From: Candidatus Accumulibacter sp. ACC003
Lineage (GTDB): Bacteria > Pseudomonadota > Gammaproteobacteria > Burkholderiales > Rhodocyclaceae
Direction of reading: 5' to 3'
Assembly (NCBI RefSeq): GCF_907163085.1
Contig: NZ_CAJQTX010000008.1
Location: 1 to 64,000, forward strand
Length of the DNA stretch: 64,000 bases
Positions 27,088 through 36,464 of this stretch are shown in pieces. The position numbers and the translations under genes are program-made. A model generated the notes under the pieces. The model ran no database searches. It was not told the origin of the DNA and worked only from the letters and a program-made list of their open reading frames with translations. Numbering within the stretch: position 1 is the stretch's first letter; each line of letters starts with the position of its first letter.

Positions 27088-27550
27088 TAGCATTGTGTTC
27101 ACTCAACTCGAAATATGCTTGGTCAGCCCAGCGATCATCTGCGCGGATGCGCTGTACCTCTGGTTGTTGGCGCAGTACTCGGGCTCCACGCCCCGTGGCG
27201 TCGATCGTTTTGCTGGAGTCGAGTGGTTGGTCGCCAACGCCCAACTCTTTCAGGCGCGCCACCATACGTGTTGCCAATACGGCAAGGTCGACGACAGGCG
27301 TGCGAACCTGTTGAATGCCATGTCGATGGCCATCATGGTGCACTTCGCGTTCTGCGACCCTCCACGCATCAACGAGAATGTTCGGCCCCCACAGGTCAGC
27401 AAGGAGGCGCTCAGCCGCCGGCGAGAGTCCGATAATGGGTGCGCTGTGTGTGGGCTGGCGTACCTGAGCCACCCGCCACCCAGCTGTTGCCAAGAGTAAC
27501 GCGACAGTGCATCCGGCCACACCGCCACCGTGGACCGTAGTAGCTTTCAT
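27088..27550 (-). pseudogene. FAD-dependent oxidoreductase, N-terminal part
   Basis: Starts with the ATG at 27550, two bases after the stop of the propeller gene, so the two are one operon. The N-terminus has the dinucleotide-binding fold TTVHGGGVAGCTVALLLATAG (GxGxxG). The frame runs to ELSEHNA, where IS630 is inserted at a TA. With the C-terminal half at 22995-23518 it would be a protein of about 325 residues, short for the family. It resembles LodB/GoxB-like and halogenase-like flavoproteins; the substrate is unknown. Confidence 0.78.
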
Positions 27551-27552
27551 TA

Positions 27553-29367
27553 CTATGTCCCAGGCCTGCGCAGCCGAACGACGCGGCTCTCCGCATCGTT
27601 GTCGACCGTCAGGCGGTAAACATATATCCCCCCGGGGAGACCTTCGCCGCCGTCGTTGTCGCCGTCCCACTCCAAATGCCTGAACCCGGAAGCGGGGCTC
27701 TCGTCGTCGACCAATGTGCGCACCAAGCGTCCAAACTGATTCCAGACGTGCAGCGCAGCATGGCGAGCCCCCTTGGGAATGGTCAATTCGATTCCGATAG
27801 GGCCATCGAAGGATGCCGGCTGAGTCGTCGTCAGCATCTTTGCGCAGGGGATGCCGGGGGGGCTGGATTTCGGAAGTGCGCCCACCGTCAGCTTATATAC
27901 GGTGCGACCGCTTGCATAGCCAGTGTGCACAGGGTCGCCGAAAAAGCGAAAGCGGTTGATGAAGGCGCCAACCTCGTTGGCATTCGCCCAACTTTCGCCC
28001 GCATCGGTAGTGGCACTGGTGAAGCCGCCGGTGAATGTGTCGTCGCCCCAGCCACCTACCCAGCCCCGGTTTTCATCAATGAATCCGACGCCTTCGAGAT
28101 TTGCGTTGGTCTGGGGGTCGTTTATAGCCAGCCGTACCCACGTCTGCCCCCCGTCAACACTCTTGGCGATGGCTCCGGCGTTGACGTTTTCGAGCGAGAC
28201 GTAACCGACATCGTCGTTGACCCAATGGATCTTCCAGCCCCACTCTCCTCGAGGATACTCATCCACCGTGGCGGCGAGGCGGTCGCGCCAAGTCGTGCCT
28301 CCATCATCGGTGTAGAGGATCACCGGCTGGACATCAGATCGGGAGGGCTCGCCCTTTCCGGATCGATCGAGCCCCCCGACTACCATACCCCGCTCGGCAT
28401 TGAAGAAGTAGATATCCACGAGCAGGGTTGCGTTGGCCGACATGTCGAAGACCTGCCAAGTAGCTCCACCATCGGTCGTCTTCATCACCCGTGCTGGGTC
28501 ATCCGGCTCGTTTGTACCGGAGGCCCACACGGTGTTCTCGTCGACGATGGATAGCCCACAAATCTTGACCGGTGCGTCTGAGGGGAGGTTGTTGACCGCC
28601 CGCCAGCTCTGGCCACCATCTTCAGTGTCGAACAGCACCTGCTCGGCAGAGATGGTTCCTGCCCACCCCCGTCGGGATGTGGCGAATGCCACCGAGCGAA
28701 GATAGATGGGGCGTCCATTCACCAGCGGCGTCTGGAACTGGCGGTTCCAGGAGTCACCGCCATCTGTTGTATGCAGGATATGCCCGTTGCTGTTCACCGC
28801 CCATCCAGTGTCCTTGTCCAGAAACCAGATATCGTCGTAGCGGGAACTCGCGTCCGGAGCGCCCGTCGGTGTCCAGTGGAAAGGCATGGGCTGCGGCTCC
28901 CCCACGGGACATCCCGCGTCGAGCCATTTGCGGAAGCACGTGATCTGCTTCGGCGCCCATGGCTGGCCGGGCGGCATGGACCCGCTCTTCACGGATCGGT
29001 AGATCACTTCGCCCTGCTCTTTTACCTGCTCGTAGCGACCGAGGTTTAGACCACGCATCGTTAGCATGCAGCTAATATCCCGTGCAGTGAACATCCCGCG
29101 AATGGTTCCGTGCCAAGTTACCTGCTCGGGGCAGTCGAAGGGGCGACCGTGGACAGAGGCTGCCCATTGGATGAATGCCTGCACGCGCGCCGAGGTCCAG
29201 CTGCCCTCCGGGTTTCGGTAGGCTGCGGGTGCGTCCTCGTCACCCAAGAGGTAGTTTGGCGGCATCGTGACCGAGCCGCCTGCACCCGTCACTCGCTCCA
29301 GGATTTGCACGACATTCTCGCGAATGGCGTCTTCGGACGCGATCCACGTGCCCATGCGGAATACATC
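27553..29367 (-). CDS. Beta-propeller protein with FlgD-like C-terminal domain, 5' truncated
   Basis: The first 150 residues hold a cytochrome-like region without a CxxCH heme motif (MPPGQPWAPKQITCFRKWLDAGC). At least six BNR/Ycf48-type blades follow, marked by repeats such as HTTDGGDSW, DTEDGGQSW, KTTDGGATW, YTDDGGTTW and KSVDGGQTW. The C-terminus matches a FlgD-like Ig domain (WNQFGRLVRTLVDDESPASG ... LPGGIYVYRLTV), common as a sorting or scaffold domain of secreted proteins. The frame is open up to the IS630 end at 29370, so the natural start is probably lost; the ATG at 29355 may be fortuitous. No signal peptide remains. It is coupled to the flavoprotein gene. Confidence 0.75.
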   Translation of the reverse strand, partial: DVFRMGTWIASEDAIRENVVQILERVTGAGGSVTMPPNYLLGDEDAPAAYRNPEGSWTSARVQAFIQWAASVHGRPFDCPEQVTWHGTIRGMFTARDISCMLTMRGLNLGRYEQVKEQGEVIYRSVKSGSMPPGQPWAPKQITCFRKWLDAGCPVGEPQPMPFHWTPTGAPDASSRYDDIWFLDKDTGWAVNSNGHILHTTDGGDSWNRQFQTPLVNGRPIYLRSVAFATSRRGWAGTISAEQVLFDTEDGGQSWRAVNNLPSDAPVKICGLSIVDENTVWASGTNEPDDPARVMKTTDGGATWQVFDMSANATLLVDIYFFNAERGMVVGGLDRSGKGEPSRSDVQPVILYTDDGGTTWRDRLAATVDEYPRGEWGWKIHWVNDDVGYVSLENVNAGAIAKSVDGGQTWVRLAINDPQTNANLEGVGFIDENRGWVGGWGDDTFTGGFTSATTDAGESWANANEVGAFINRFRFFGDPVHTGYASGRTVYKLTVGALPKSSPPGIPCAKMLTTTQPASFDGPIGIELTIPKGARHAALHVWNQFGRLVRTLVDDESPASGFRHLEWDGDNDGGEGLPGGIYVYRLTVDNDAESRVVRLRRPGT

Positions 29368-29369
29368 TA

Positions 29370-30004
29370 GTGTCTAATTGCATTATTAACCGGTAGTAAC
29401 TATCATGCTTCTCCATTGCTTCGTGGTGGAGGAGATGTGGTGGGACGTGTGGCGGTGGCGCTGTCTTGCACAGCGGAGGTGAAGGAGGAATTGGAGCGTA
29501 TGTCACGGAGTCGCAGTGGCGAGGTTCGCTTGGCCGAGCGAGCGAGAATCGTGCTGGGTTGTTTGGAGGGTCTGCGAAACGACGAGGTTGCCCGCGCAGT
29601 TGGCGTACGTGCGAACACGGTGGGGCTGTGGCGTCGGCGCTTTGCCGAGCATGGTTTGTCGGGCTTGCGTGATGCTGCGCGGCCGGGCAAGCCGGCGAAG
29701 TACGGGCAGGATCTGCGTGACCGCATTCTGGCGCAACTCGAACGGACACCGCCGGAAGGTATGGCAAGTTGGGATGGTGGTTCGCTGGCGAAGGCGCTGG
29801 AAGTATCGGACGATGCCGTGTGGCGCGTGTTGCGTCGGGAGGGCATCCAGCTGCAGCGGCATCGCTCCTGGTGCGTGAGCACGGACCCAGAGTTCGCCGC
29901 CAAAGCAGCGGATGTCATCGGGTTGTACCTTAACCCACCTGAAAACGCGCTGGTCCTGAGCGTCGACGAGAAACCCTCGATCCAGGCTCTGGAGCGTCGG
30001 CGCG
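29370..30004 (+). pseudogene. Truncated second copy of IS630 with transposase fragment
   Basis: The left end GTGTCTAATTGCAT starts at 29370 after a TA. The transposase frame from 29416 is nearly identical to the copy at 26127-27074 (HTH region, SVDEKPSIQALERR) but breaks off after about 195 codons at 30004, where unrelated sequence begins. The second and third catalytic residues are missing. Its orientation is opposite to the first copy. Confidence 0.88.
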
Positions 30005-30019
30005 TGTTACGTCCGGCCG

Positions 30020-30051
30020 TAATCCAGACTCCTTGGCCCAAGCTTTTCGAG
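30020..30051. repeat. Short motif shared with 3533-3562
   Basis: About 30 bases, including CTTGGCCCAAGCTTTTCGAG, nearly identical to a stretch at 3533-3562. Probably the remains of the same element end at two sites; the parent element is not identified. Confidence 0.45.
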
Positions 30052-30211
30052 GTTGAAACGATGGCCGAGTCCCTCGCTGCAAGCGGAAGAGAGATCCCGC
30101 CTTGACGCTCTCAGGAATTGACCCACTTTTGCTCACGAAACCGGACCCGCCTAGTCGTCATGGCTGTGCGCACGAAAATGCCGCGCACACAGTCATTCCC
30201 GAGCGTACTCG

Positions 30212-30284
30212 CCTCTACACGGCGTCAAGGGTACGCTGCGCCGGGCTGCAAAAACCGCAGCCCGCCCTTGACCCCGCTCCGAGG
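30212..30284 (-). repeat. Structured dyad repeat, copy 2
   Basis: TCAAGGG (30225-30231) pairs with CCCTTGA (30265-30271), and the inner CGGGCTGC (30242-30249) pairs with GCAGCCCG (30257-30264). The reverse complement closely matches the repeat at 4055-4125, including flanks. Confidence 0.6.
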
Positions 30285-30297
30285 CGAAAACCTGGGT

Positions 30298-30359
30298 GTT
30301 GGCGCGCGCCAACGGTGGGTCAATTTCCGTGAGCGAAAAAGGGTCAGTTTTCGTGAGCG
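30298..30359 (+). repeat. Palindrome and two direct end repeats of DDE/ATPase element 2
   Basis: A 16-bp palindrome GTTGGCGCGCGCCAAC (30298-30313) is followed by two direct copies of a 19-bp motif, GGGTCAATTTCCGTGAGCG at 30317 and GGGTCAGTTTTCGTGAGCG at 30341. Related motifs occur near 11650 and 30115. Repeated end motifs are typical transposase-binding sites of Tn7/Tn5053-type elements, so this probably marks the end of element 2. Confidence 0.5.
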
Positions 30360-30392
30360 TTGAGATCCCGGCGGCAGCGTGGGATGAAGGCC

Positions 30393-30593
30393 CTACCGAG
30401 GCGGCAGCGGTGGCGTCCGCCAAGGGGCTTCGGGATCGTACAGATTAATCTGCCGCTGGTGATAGCGGCGTAGCTGCACGAAGTAGGGGCTTTCGCATGC
30501 GGCGGCGAGCTGATTAAGGAATTCACTGAGCGCTGCCGCGCTTTCATCGGAGAGCCCATCGGGGAACAGCGGGAGAGCCGGATGGCGCTTCAT
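30393..30593 (-). CDS. Small protein of DDE/ATPase element 2
   Basis: A 66-residue protein (starts MKRHPALPLFPDGLS, ends LYDPEAPWRTPPLPPR) overlapping the ATPase stop by ATGA, so it is translationally coupled to it. The middle is a helical stretch (AAALSEFLNQLAAACESPYF). No family name is known to me, but its tight coupling shows it is part of the transposition module. Confidence 0.65.
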   Translation of the reverse strand: MKRHPALPLFPDGLSDESAAALSEFLNQLAAACESPYFVQLRRYHQRQINLYDPEAPWRTPPLPPR

Positions 30594-31384
30594 CGCAATT
30601 CCTCGATCGCCAACTGCAACAGATCGTCCGGCAAATGATTCAGGCCACGCGGCACCGCCAGGCGCATCGCCGTGCGCAGAATTCGCCCGGCATGCCGCGG
30701 CAAGCCCTTGCTCGCCTGGCGCAAGATCTCCAGGCCTGAATCGCTGAGCAGCGTACTGGTACAACCGGCACTCTTCAGGCTGTGCTGGATCAGCTGCGCG
30801 AAGCGCTCGCGTTCGAGCACCGGCTTGAGCTGCACGCGCACCTGAATCCGCCCCGCCAGCGCCGCGTACGGCGCCCGCTCCAGCGTTTGCGCCAGTGTCG
30901 GATGGCCGATCAACCAGACCGCCATCACATCGCGCGTATCGAAGGCGAAGTTGAGGAAGGCCGGCAAATCCCGAAAGAACTCCGGCGGCAGATTCTGCGC
31001 CTCATCGATGATCCACACCGGCATCAGCTGACGGCTATCGACCAACTGCAGAATCCGCTCCTTCAGATCGCGCCACAGCTGCGCCCGCCGATACCCCGGC
31101 TCGACACCCAGCGCCCGTGCCAGACCGCGATAGATATCCAGCCGACCAAAGTCGGTCTCCGCCTGATAGATCACCTGATAACGATGCGGATTCAGGCCAC
31201 GGGTCAATTGGCGCAAGGCCGCCGTCTTGCCCACCCCGGGTTCGCCGGTGATCAGGCCGACCCCGGGCGAGTGCAACAACCAGGCAAAGCGCTCGGCCAA
31301 CTGTCCCAGCGTACCGTCATCCCACAGCTCGGCCGCTTGCTTGCCCAGCGGCGGATGCCGCAAACCAAAGTGTTGAAGGTCCAC
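30590..31384 (-). CDS. ExeA/TniB-like AAA+ ATPase of element 2
   Basis: A 264-residue ATPase with the N-terminal HFGLRHPPLGK typical of ExeA-like proteins, a Walker A motif ITGEPGVGKTAALRQ and a Walker B motif LMPVWIIDEAQNLP, plus a helical C-terminal lid. It begins with GTG one base after the transposase stop and is co-expressed with it. As in Tn5053-type systems it probably acts as the target-selection or helper ATPase. Confidence 0.85.
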   Translation of the reverse strand: MDLQHFGLRHPPLGKQAAELWDDGTLGQLAERFAWLLHSPGVGLITGEPGVGKTAALRQLTRGLNPHRYQVIYQAETDFGRLDIYRGLARALGVEPGYRRAQLWRDLKERILQLVDSRQLMPVWIIDEAQNLPPEFFRDLPAFLNFAFDTRDVMAVWLIGHPTLAQTLERAPYAALAGRIQVRVQLKPVLERERFAQLIQHSLKSAGCTSTLLSDSGLEILRQASKGLPRHAGRILRTAMRLAVPRGLNHLPDDLLQLAIEELR

Positions 31385-31385
31385 C

Positions 31386-31776
31386 TCACTCTCCTTCGGG
31401 GTCGTAGTACTGCTGATAGATCTGCTCGATCAGATTCGGGCCGCTCGTCCCTTTCTGGGGTTGGCTAGCGTCCGCCGGGTCAGGCGAGCGTCGTTGGCGC
31501 GTGGCATTGGCCAGCGCATCGAGTGGCGTCGCCGCACCGATCGATTCCCCTTGCTCGTCCTCGACGCCGATCACCGTCTCGGTATGCGGATCGACCACCA
31601 GAGACACCGTTTTACCCGACAGTTCAAAGGGCACCTCGAAGCGTTGTCCCTGATACGATACCGTGCCATCTTTGCGAACCAGTCGCGTGACGCGATGCTG
31701 GAACAGGGCATCGAGGCTTGCCGCCAACGGCCCCAACGGACGAATCCTGGACAGGTCCTGCTGGTAACGCGCCAAC
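31386..31776 (-). pseudogene. DDE transposase of element 2, C-terminal part
   Basis: Resumes after IS21-type element 2 with ARYQQDLSRIRPLGPLAASL and continues through a Mu-type C-terminal barrel (RLVRKDGTVSYQGQRFEVP). The N-terminal and catalytic part is at 40797-41739. Removing the IS21 element and one GTTGG duplication restores the frame (GMTPL-ARYQQD). Confidence 0.85.
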
Positions 31777-32019
31777 TGTGCGCGGCGGCGTGAATTTCGG
31801 TGGAAATGGGCGGTTTGAAATTCGTGCCTGTAAAGTGGCCGAGAGAGCGACGATTGGCGGCTCAATCGGGTCGTTCGAGCTATAGATCGTGGTCGTGATG
31901 AGGAGATGTTTCGCCCTGGTGGATCTGGCCGCCGGGTTCGAAACGCAACGGGCTAACGGACGCGTGCAATCGCCCGTCGACAGAAATCTGCGACGGGCGG
32001 TAGCCAGACTGGCGGCGAA

Positions 32020-32277
32020 CTACCGCTTGTTACGCGGTAACGCGAAGTACTGATCGAAGACCTCGTCGCTCATCGCCCGCGTGGTGATCCGATCGGCGTC
32101 GAGGATGAGCTTTTCCAGGAAGGCCCGTCTCGTCACGCTGGCGTGGCGAGCCAAGCGAGCCAGAGCGAGGGCCGTCGCGGTCGAGACCCATACCTGCAAA
32201 CGGCGTTCGCCGTTTTCGCCGGCGCAGGGTCGCTTGGCACGATAGGCTCGCTGCCTTTCTGCGGAAGTCGTCGCCAT
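32020..32277 (-). CDS. Small RHH-like protein downstream of istB
   Basis: About 85 residues starting MATTSAERQRAYRAKRP, with a beta-strand then helix pattern (RRLQVWVSTATALALARLARHASVTRRAFLEKLI) reminiscent of ribbon-helix-helix repressors. The ATG at 32277 is preferred over one at 32319, because the latter would include a GTTAC-N3-GTAAC motif as coding sequence. A matching motif also overlaps the stop. It lies between istB and the element end on the same strand and may be a self-regulated repressor of the element; that role is inferred. Confidence 0.55.
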   Translation of the reverse strand: MATTSAERQRAYRAKRPCAGENGERRLQVWVSTATALALARLARHASVTRRAFLEKLILDADRITTRAMSDEVFDQYFALPRNKR

Positions 32278-32289
32278 GAGCGCTCGTCC

Positions 32290-32302
32290 GTTACCGCGTA
32301 AC
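32290..32302. promoter_or_regulatory. Candidate operator GTTAC-N3-GTAAC
   Basis: GTTACCGCGTAAC lies 13 bases upstream of the ATG at 32277; its complement, GTTACGCGGTAAC, recurs at 32029-32041 over the end of the same gene. Dyads of this size suit dimeric RHH proteins. Confidence 0.4.
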
Positions 32303-32364
32303 GCCGACCGGATTGGCACCGGCGAACGACAGGTGCGCGCAGATCGGCCGGCAAATGGTGCCAG

Positions 32365-33129
32365 TCATGGCTCGATCTGGTCCTTCATGCGATAGCTCTT
32401 GCCCTCGATGATGACGGTTTCGGCATGGTGGAGCAGGCGGTCGAGGAGCGCTGAGGTCAGCGTGCTGTCGTGGTTGAAGATTTCCGACCAATGTTTGTAG
32501 GCGAGATTGGTCGTGATGACCAAGGCGCCGCGCTCATAGCGTTCGCTGATCACCTGGAAGAGCAGATCGGCGCCATGCTTGTCGATGGGCAGATAGCCGA
32601 GCTCGTCGACGACCAGCAGTCGCGGCTGCAGATACTTGCGCAGCTCGCGCTTGAGGCCACCCTGCGCCTGCGCGGCAGAAAGCGAGTTGATGATCTCGAC
32701 CGCCGTGGTAAACAGCACCGGGTAGCCGTGCAGACAGGCGGTGTGGGCCAGCGCGATACTGAGATGGCTCTTGCCCAGGCCGACATTGGCCATGAAGATC
32801 ACATTGCCCTTGTCCTCGATGAAACGCAGGCGAAAGAGATTCTGGATCTGCGGCCGGTTGATCTTCGTCGGCCAACTCCACTGGAACTGATCGAGCGTCT
32901 TGAGCACCGGCAATCGAGCCAGCCCGACGCGTCGCTGGATGCTGCGATCTTCACGGGCATGCGCCTCCCCTTCGATCAGGCGCGCCAGATACTCGACGTG
33001 CGACCACTGCTCGGCGCCCGCTTGCTGCGCCAGGGATTCAAAGTGCTCGCCCAGATGCGACAGTTTCAGGCTCGCCAGTTGGACGCGTAAGGCCTCGCTT
33101 GCCGCGGTGCCGGAAGCTTCAGTGCGCAT
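32365..33129 (-). CDS. istB: IS21-family helper ATPase IstB, element 2
   Basis: A 254-residue IstB with an N-terminal helical domain (LASLKLSHLGEHFESLAQQA), Walker A in MANVGLGKSHLSIALAHTA, Walker B in RLLVVDELGYLPID, and the sensor segment ALVITTNLAYKHWSEIF. The ATG at 33129 is chosen because GAGGGG sits seven bases upstream; an ATG at 33135 is also in frame. It overlaps the end of istA. It is intact. Confidence 0.9.
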   Translation of the reverse strand: MRTEASGTAASEALRVQLASLKLSHLGEHFESLAQQAGAEQWSHVEYLARLIEGEAHAREDRSIQRRVGLARLPVLKTLDQFQWSWPTKINRPQIQNLFRLRFIEDKGNVIFMANVGLGKSHLSIALAHTACLHGYPVLFTTAVEIINSLSAAQAQGGLKRELRKYLQPRLLVVDELGYLPIDKHGADLLFQVISERYERGALVITTNLAYKHWSEIFNHDSTLTSALLDRLLHHAETVIIEGKSYRMKDQIEP

Positions 33130-34036
33130 GGCCATGCCCCTCATAAAGGGAGAGATCGGGTGCGGCGATCTCGATTTCCAGGAGGTCCTGGCGGCGGGTG
33201 AGATGGAGCGCACCGGCCGCCGGGATTTCGCGGGCCCGCATCTCCAGGATGTTGGCGACGTACTCACTACTGTAGGCGGCAAAGGCAATGCCATCCTGGA
33301 TCGCCCGGTCGACGGCGTCGGCGCCATAGATCTCGCTCAAGGCGACGATCTTGCGCAGGTGATGGCGCGAGTTCACGCGGCGTTGCTCGATGCCCTCCAG
33401 ATAGGCCGATGCGTGCCGCGAGAGACTCAGGAACTGCACCAGCAAGCGCTGCTCACGGGCATTTCGCCGCTGCGCGAGCAGCTCCTTCGGATGCTCGGGG
33501 TCCTCGATATCCTGGCGGCGATCGTAGCTGCGGACATGGCGGGCGACGAGCTTGTTCTGGTGGTAAATGCACACCCGGTCCGGGTACGCCTTCAGCGTCA
33601 CCCGCTGACTCGCCAACTCGGCGGGGACCGAATAGTGGTTGCCTTCGAGCGCCACACGGAACTGCTTGGAAGCGCGCTGACTCTGGATGCGAGCGATGTC
33701 GTAGGGCATCGGATTGAGTGACTGCAGCTTCGCTTGCTCGTCCTTGAACAGGTCGACGGGTCGCTGGTGCGTTTCCCCATGGATGCGAACATTGGCGATG
33801 CTCGCCAGCCACAGCTCGGCGGCCGGGTTCACCGCGCTGAAGTCGAGAAGCTCCAGACCGTTCAGGAAATTCTTTTTGACATAACCCACACCGTTTTCGA
33901 CGCGTCCTTTTTCGTGGCCTTGCCCGACGTTACACGCCGAGATCTCGAACCCCCAATGACGAGCGAAATCGACGTAGCGCGGATTGAACAGCGGCGCCTC
34001 ACCGACGACGCGGGCGAGCACCGCCGATTTCAAATT
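33119..34036 (-). pseudogene. istA: IS21-family transposase IstA, element 2, C-terminal part
   Basis: Continues istA after the inserted IS with NLKSAVLARVVGEAPLFNPR, then the catalytic Glu region GHEKGRVENGVGYVKKNFLNG and the C-terminal domain ending EGHGHAH. Joined with the upstream part (39142-39696) the frame is continuous (LMIDN-LKSAV). Only the insertion disrupts it. Confidence 0.9.
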
Positions 34037-34073
34037 CAGATTTCCTGATCTCGGAGGAAACCGGGTTGGCACT

Positions 34074-34651
34074 TCAGACAAGAGTGAAGGTCATTCTTGC
34101 CCCGGTTTCCGGATGCGGAAAATCTTGCAGGGTGAGTTCCTCGAGGAGCGCGGCGATAGCGCGATCATGAGCTGGGCTGGCCATCCGGTGAATTTTGATG
34201 GTCAGGGTGTTGGCTAGCGCGTTCGGTTCGATGTCAGCGGAAGAAACGAACAATTCGCGAATGAGCGCACGTGCGTCGTCCTCCTTCTTCAAGTGGCGGC
34301 GCAATAGCGCCACCATGGCGGTCTCGGCCCGGTAGGCGACCATTTTCACGGTATCGCAGAGCATCTTGTTCAGCGGCGGCAGTTGGGTCGGTCGCTCGGT
34401 CTCGGGCAGACTGTCGATCGTCACCTTTCGGGGGCTTGCCTTGCGCGCCGCGCAAAGTCGCTTGAGCTCCTCCTGAACGGCCTGCAGTGCTTCGACAGAC
34501 TCGGCGTTTTTCTGGATTTCGCCGCCGTCGTTCAAGGCCGTCCTGGCGATTGCGGCCTGCAGTTTTCTTTCGCTCTGGCGGGTTTGCCTGACGGCCTTGT
34601 CGAGTTCCCGCCAGCGGGGGTTGACGACCTGGTGAGTGCCGGGAAGAGAGT
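34074..34651 (-). pseudogene. Transposase of unclassified IS, C-terminal part
   Basis: Continues the transposase of 37376-39008 after the IS66-type copy: SLPGTHQVVNPRWRELDKAV, then a helical region and TVKMVAYRAETAMVALLRRH to a stop at 34074 just inside the IS end. The frame rejoins across the 8-bp duplication AAGAGAGT. Total length would be about 740 residues. Confidence 0.82.
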
Positions 34652-34763
34652 GTAAGTATTCGGTGAACCCGTAGCCCCCGCTTTTTTGGTCGGCGTGGTT
34701 CAGTCAGCGATTGGCGGGTAGACCGGAAATCTGGACTGGACACAGCAGCGGAAATCCGGCACC

Positions 34764-36464
34764 ATGCGGCGCATGGACACGGGTGCGGACATCATTGGCG
34801 GAGGATCGGCGGCAAGTCACCGCCAAGTGGCGCCGTTCGCCGAGGTGTTGGTGACGCTAACCAAGGAGCAGGAAATCAAGCTCCGTTGGGAGGCCAGCTT
34901 CTGGCGGAGCCAACATCGACAAGCGCTGGTTCGGTTGGCGCAATCGGAGGCAGCTCATCGGGTGGAAATGGCGCAAGCGGCGGCGCGCGAGGCGGCCTTG
35001 CGCAGCGAACTGGAGCAGGCCAAGGGCAAGATCCGCGATCTGCAAAAACGCCTGTTTGGTCGCAAGTCAGAACGCTCTTCGGGAGCCGAGAAGAACCCGG
35101 CGGCGGACCAAAAATCGTCGCGAGCTCGAGGTCAGCAACCGGGAGCAGCGGGTCACGGGCGGAACCCGGAAAGTCACTTGCCGACGCAGATCGAGGTCAT
35201 CGACATCGACTGCCCGCATTGCCCGGACTGTGGTCTGGGCTACGTCGACTTTCCCGGCACGGAAGACAGTGAAGTCCTCGAGATCGAGGTCAAGGCCTAC
35301 CGCCGGAAGATCTGCCGGCGGCGCTACCGGCGGACCTGTCAGTGTTCGGGCGCGCGGGGTATTCTGACCGCGCCACCGCCGGCACGATTGATCCCGCGTG
35401 GAAAGTACGGCGTGTCGATCTGGGTGCACCTGCTGCTGTCGAAGTTCTTGTACGGCCAGCCGACGCATCGGCTTCTGCGAGACTTGTCCGACCACGGACT
35501 GACGCTCTCGGCAGGAACGGTGGCCGGCGGACTGCGTGCCTTGGCACCGCTGTTCGAGCCGCTTGAAGAAGCACTGCTTGGCCAACTACGCAGCGAGAAA
35601 CAGTGGCACGCAGACGAGACCCGCTGGCGGGTCTTTGCCGAGACCGAAGGGAAGGTCGGACATCGCTGGTATTTCTGGGTGTTCCACGGCCCATCGGTCA
35701 TCCACTTCGTGCTCGACCCGAGCCGCTCGGCGGCGGTGCCGATCCGGGAGCTCTCCGGTAGCGCCGGAGGAGTCATCATCTGTGATCGCTATTCGGCCTA
35801 CAAGAAGCTCGCGCGAGTCCTTGACCACTTCATTCTGGCTTTCTGCTGGGCACATCAGCGGCGTGATTTCCTGGAACTGGCCAACGCCCATCCGGAGCTC
35901 GCGGACTGGGCACTGGCCTGGGTCGAGCAGATCGCTCAGCTCTACCACTTGAATGGACGGCGCCTGGAAGTCCGTAGCGACCCAGTACAGTGGGCCGAAC
36001 GCGACCGCGCCTTGCGGCAGGCGATCACGCAAATGGCCAGTCAACGGGAAAGCGAACTGGCGAACCCGGCGCTCAAAATGCCGGCGAGCAAGGTGCTGCG
36101 AAGCATGCGCAAACATTGGTCCGGCCTGACCGTCTTTGTCGACCGCCCCGAGGTGGCGATGGACAATAATGCCGCCGAGCGCGCACAGCGCACGCCGGTG
36201 GTCGCACGCAAGAACTTCTATGGGTCGGGCAGTCTCTGGTCCGGCGCACTCGCCGCGACGATGTTCAGCTTGCTGCTGACGCTGCGCTTGTGGGGAATCA
36301 ACCCGCGCACCTGGCTGACGGCGTATCTGGAGGCCTGCGCCGCCAACGGCAACCTGCCGCCGACGGACTTGAGTGCCTTTCTGCCCTGGGCGATGGCGAC
36401 CGATCGACTGGCTCAGATGCGTGGCATCCCGGTCGATCAGAGCCGTCCCATCGATAGCTCGTGA
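34764..36464 (+). CDS. tnpC: IS66-family transposase TnpC, copy 2
   Basis: A 566-residue transposase identical in sequence to the copy at 18236-19936, with HADETRWRVF, ICDRYSAYKKLA and DNNAAERAQRTP as DDE motifs. It begins about 110 bases inside the element. The identity of the two copies indicates very recent movement of this IS, and makes this copy a candidate for the active version together with the DUF4338 gene that overlaps its stop. Confidence 0.93.
   Translation: MRRMDTGADIIGGGSAASHRQVAPFAEVLVTLTKEQEIKLRWEASFWRSQHRQALVRLAQSEAAHRVEMAQAAAREAALRSELEQAKGKIRDLQKRLFGRKSERSSGAEKNPAADQKSSRARGQQPGAAGHGRNPESHLPTQIEVIDIDCPHCPDCGLGYVDFPGTEDSEVLEIEVKAYRRKICRRRYRRTCQCSGARGILTAPPPARLIPRGKYGVSIWVHLLLSKFLYGQPTHRLLRDLSDHGLTLSAGTVAGGLRALAPLFEPLEEALLGQLRSEKQWHADETRWRVFAETEGKVGHRWYFWVFHGPSVIHFVLDPSRSAAVPIRELSGSAGGVIICDRYSAYKKLARVLDHFILAFCWAHQRRDFLELANAHPELADWALAWVEQIAQLYHLNGRRLEVRSDPVQWAERDRALRQAITQMASQRESELANPALKMPASKVLRSMRKHWSGLTVFVDRPEVAMDNNAAERAQRTPVVARKNFYGSGSLWSGALAATMFSLLLTLRLWGINPRTWLTAYLEACAANGNLPPTDLSAFLPWAMATDRLAQMRGIPVDQSRPIDSS

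Noticed and set aside
23519-30004. Composite transposon made of two IS630 copies
   Set aside because: The second copy is truncated and lacks one end, and the enclosed genes look like a host operon that was hit twice.
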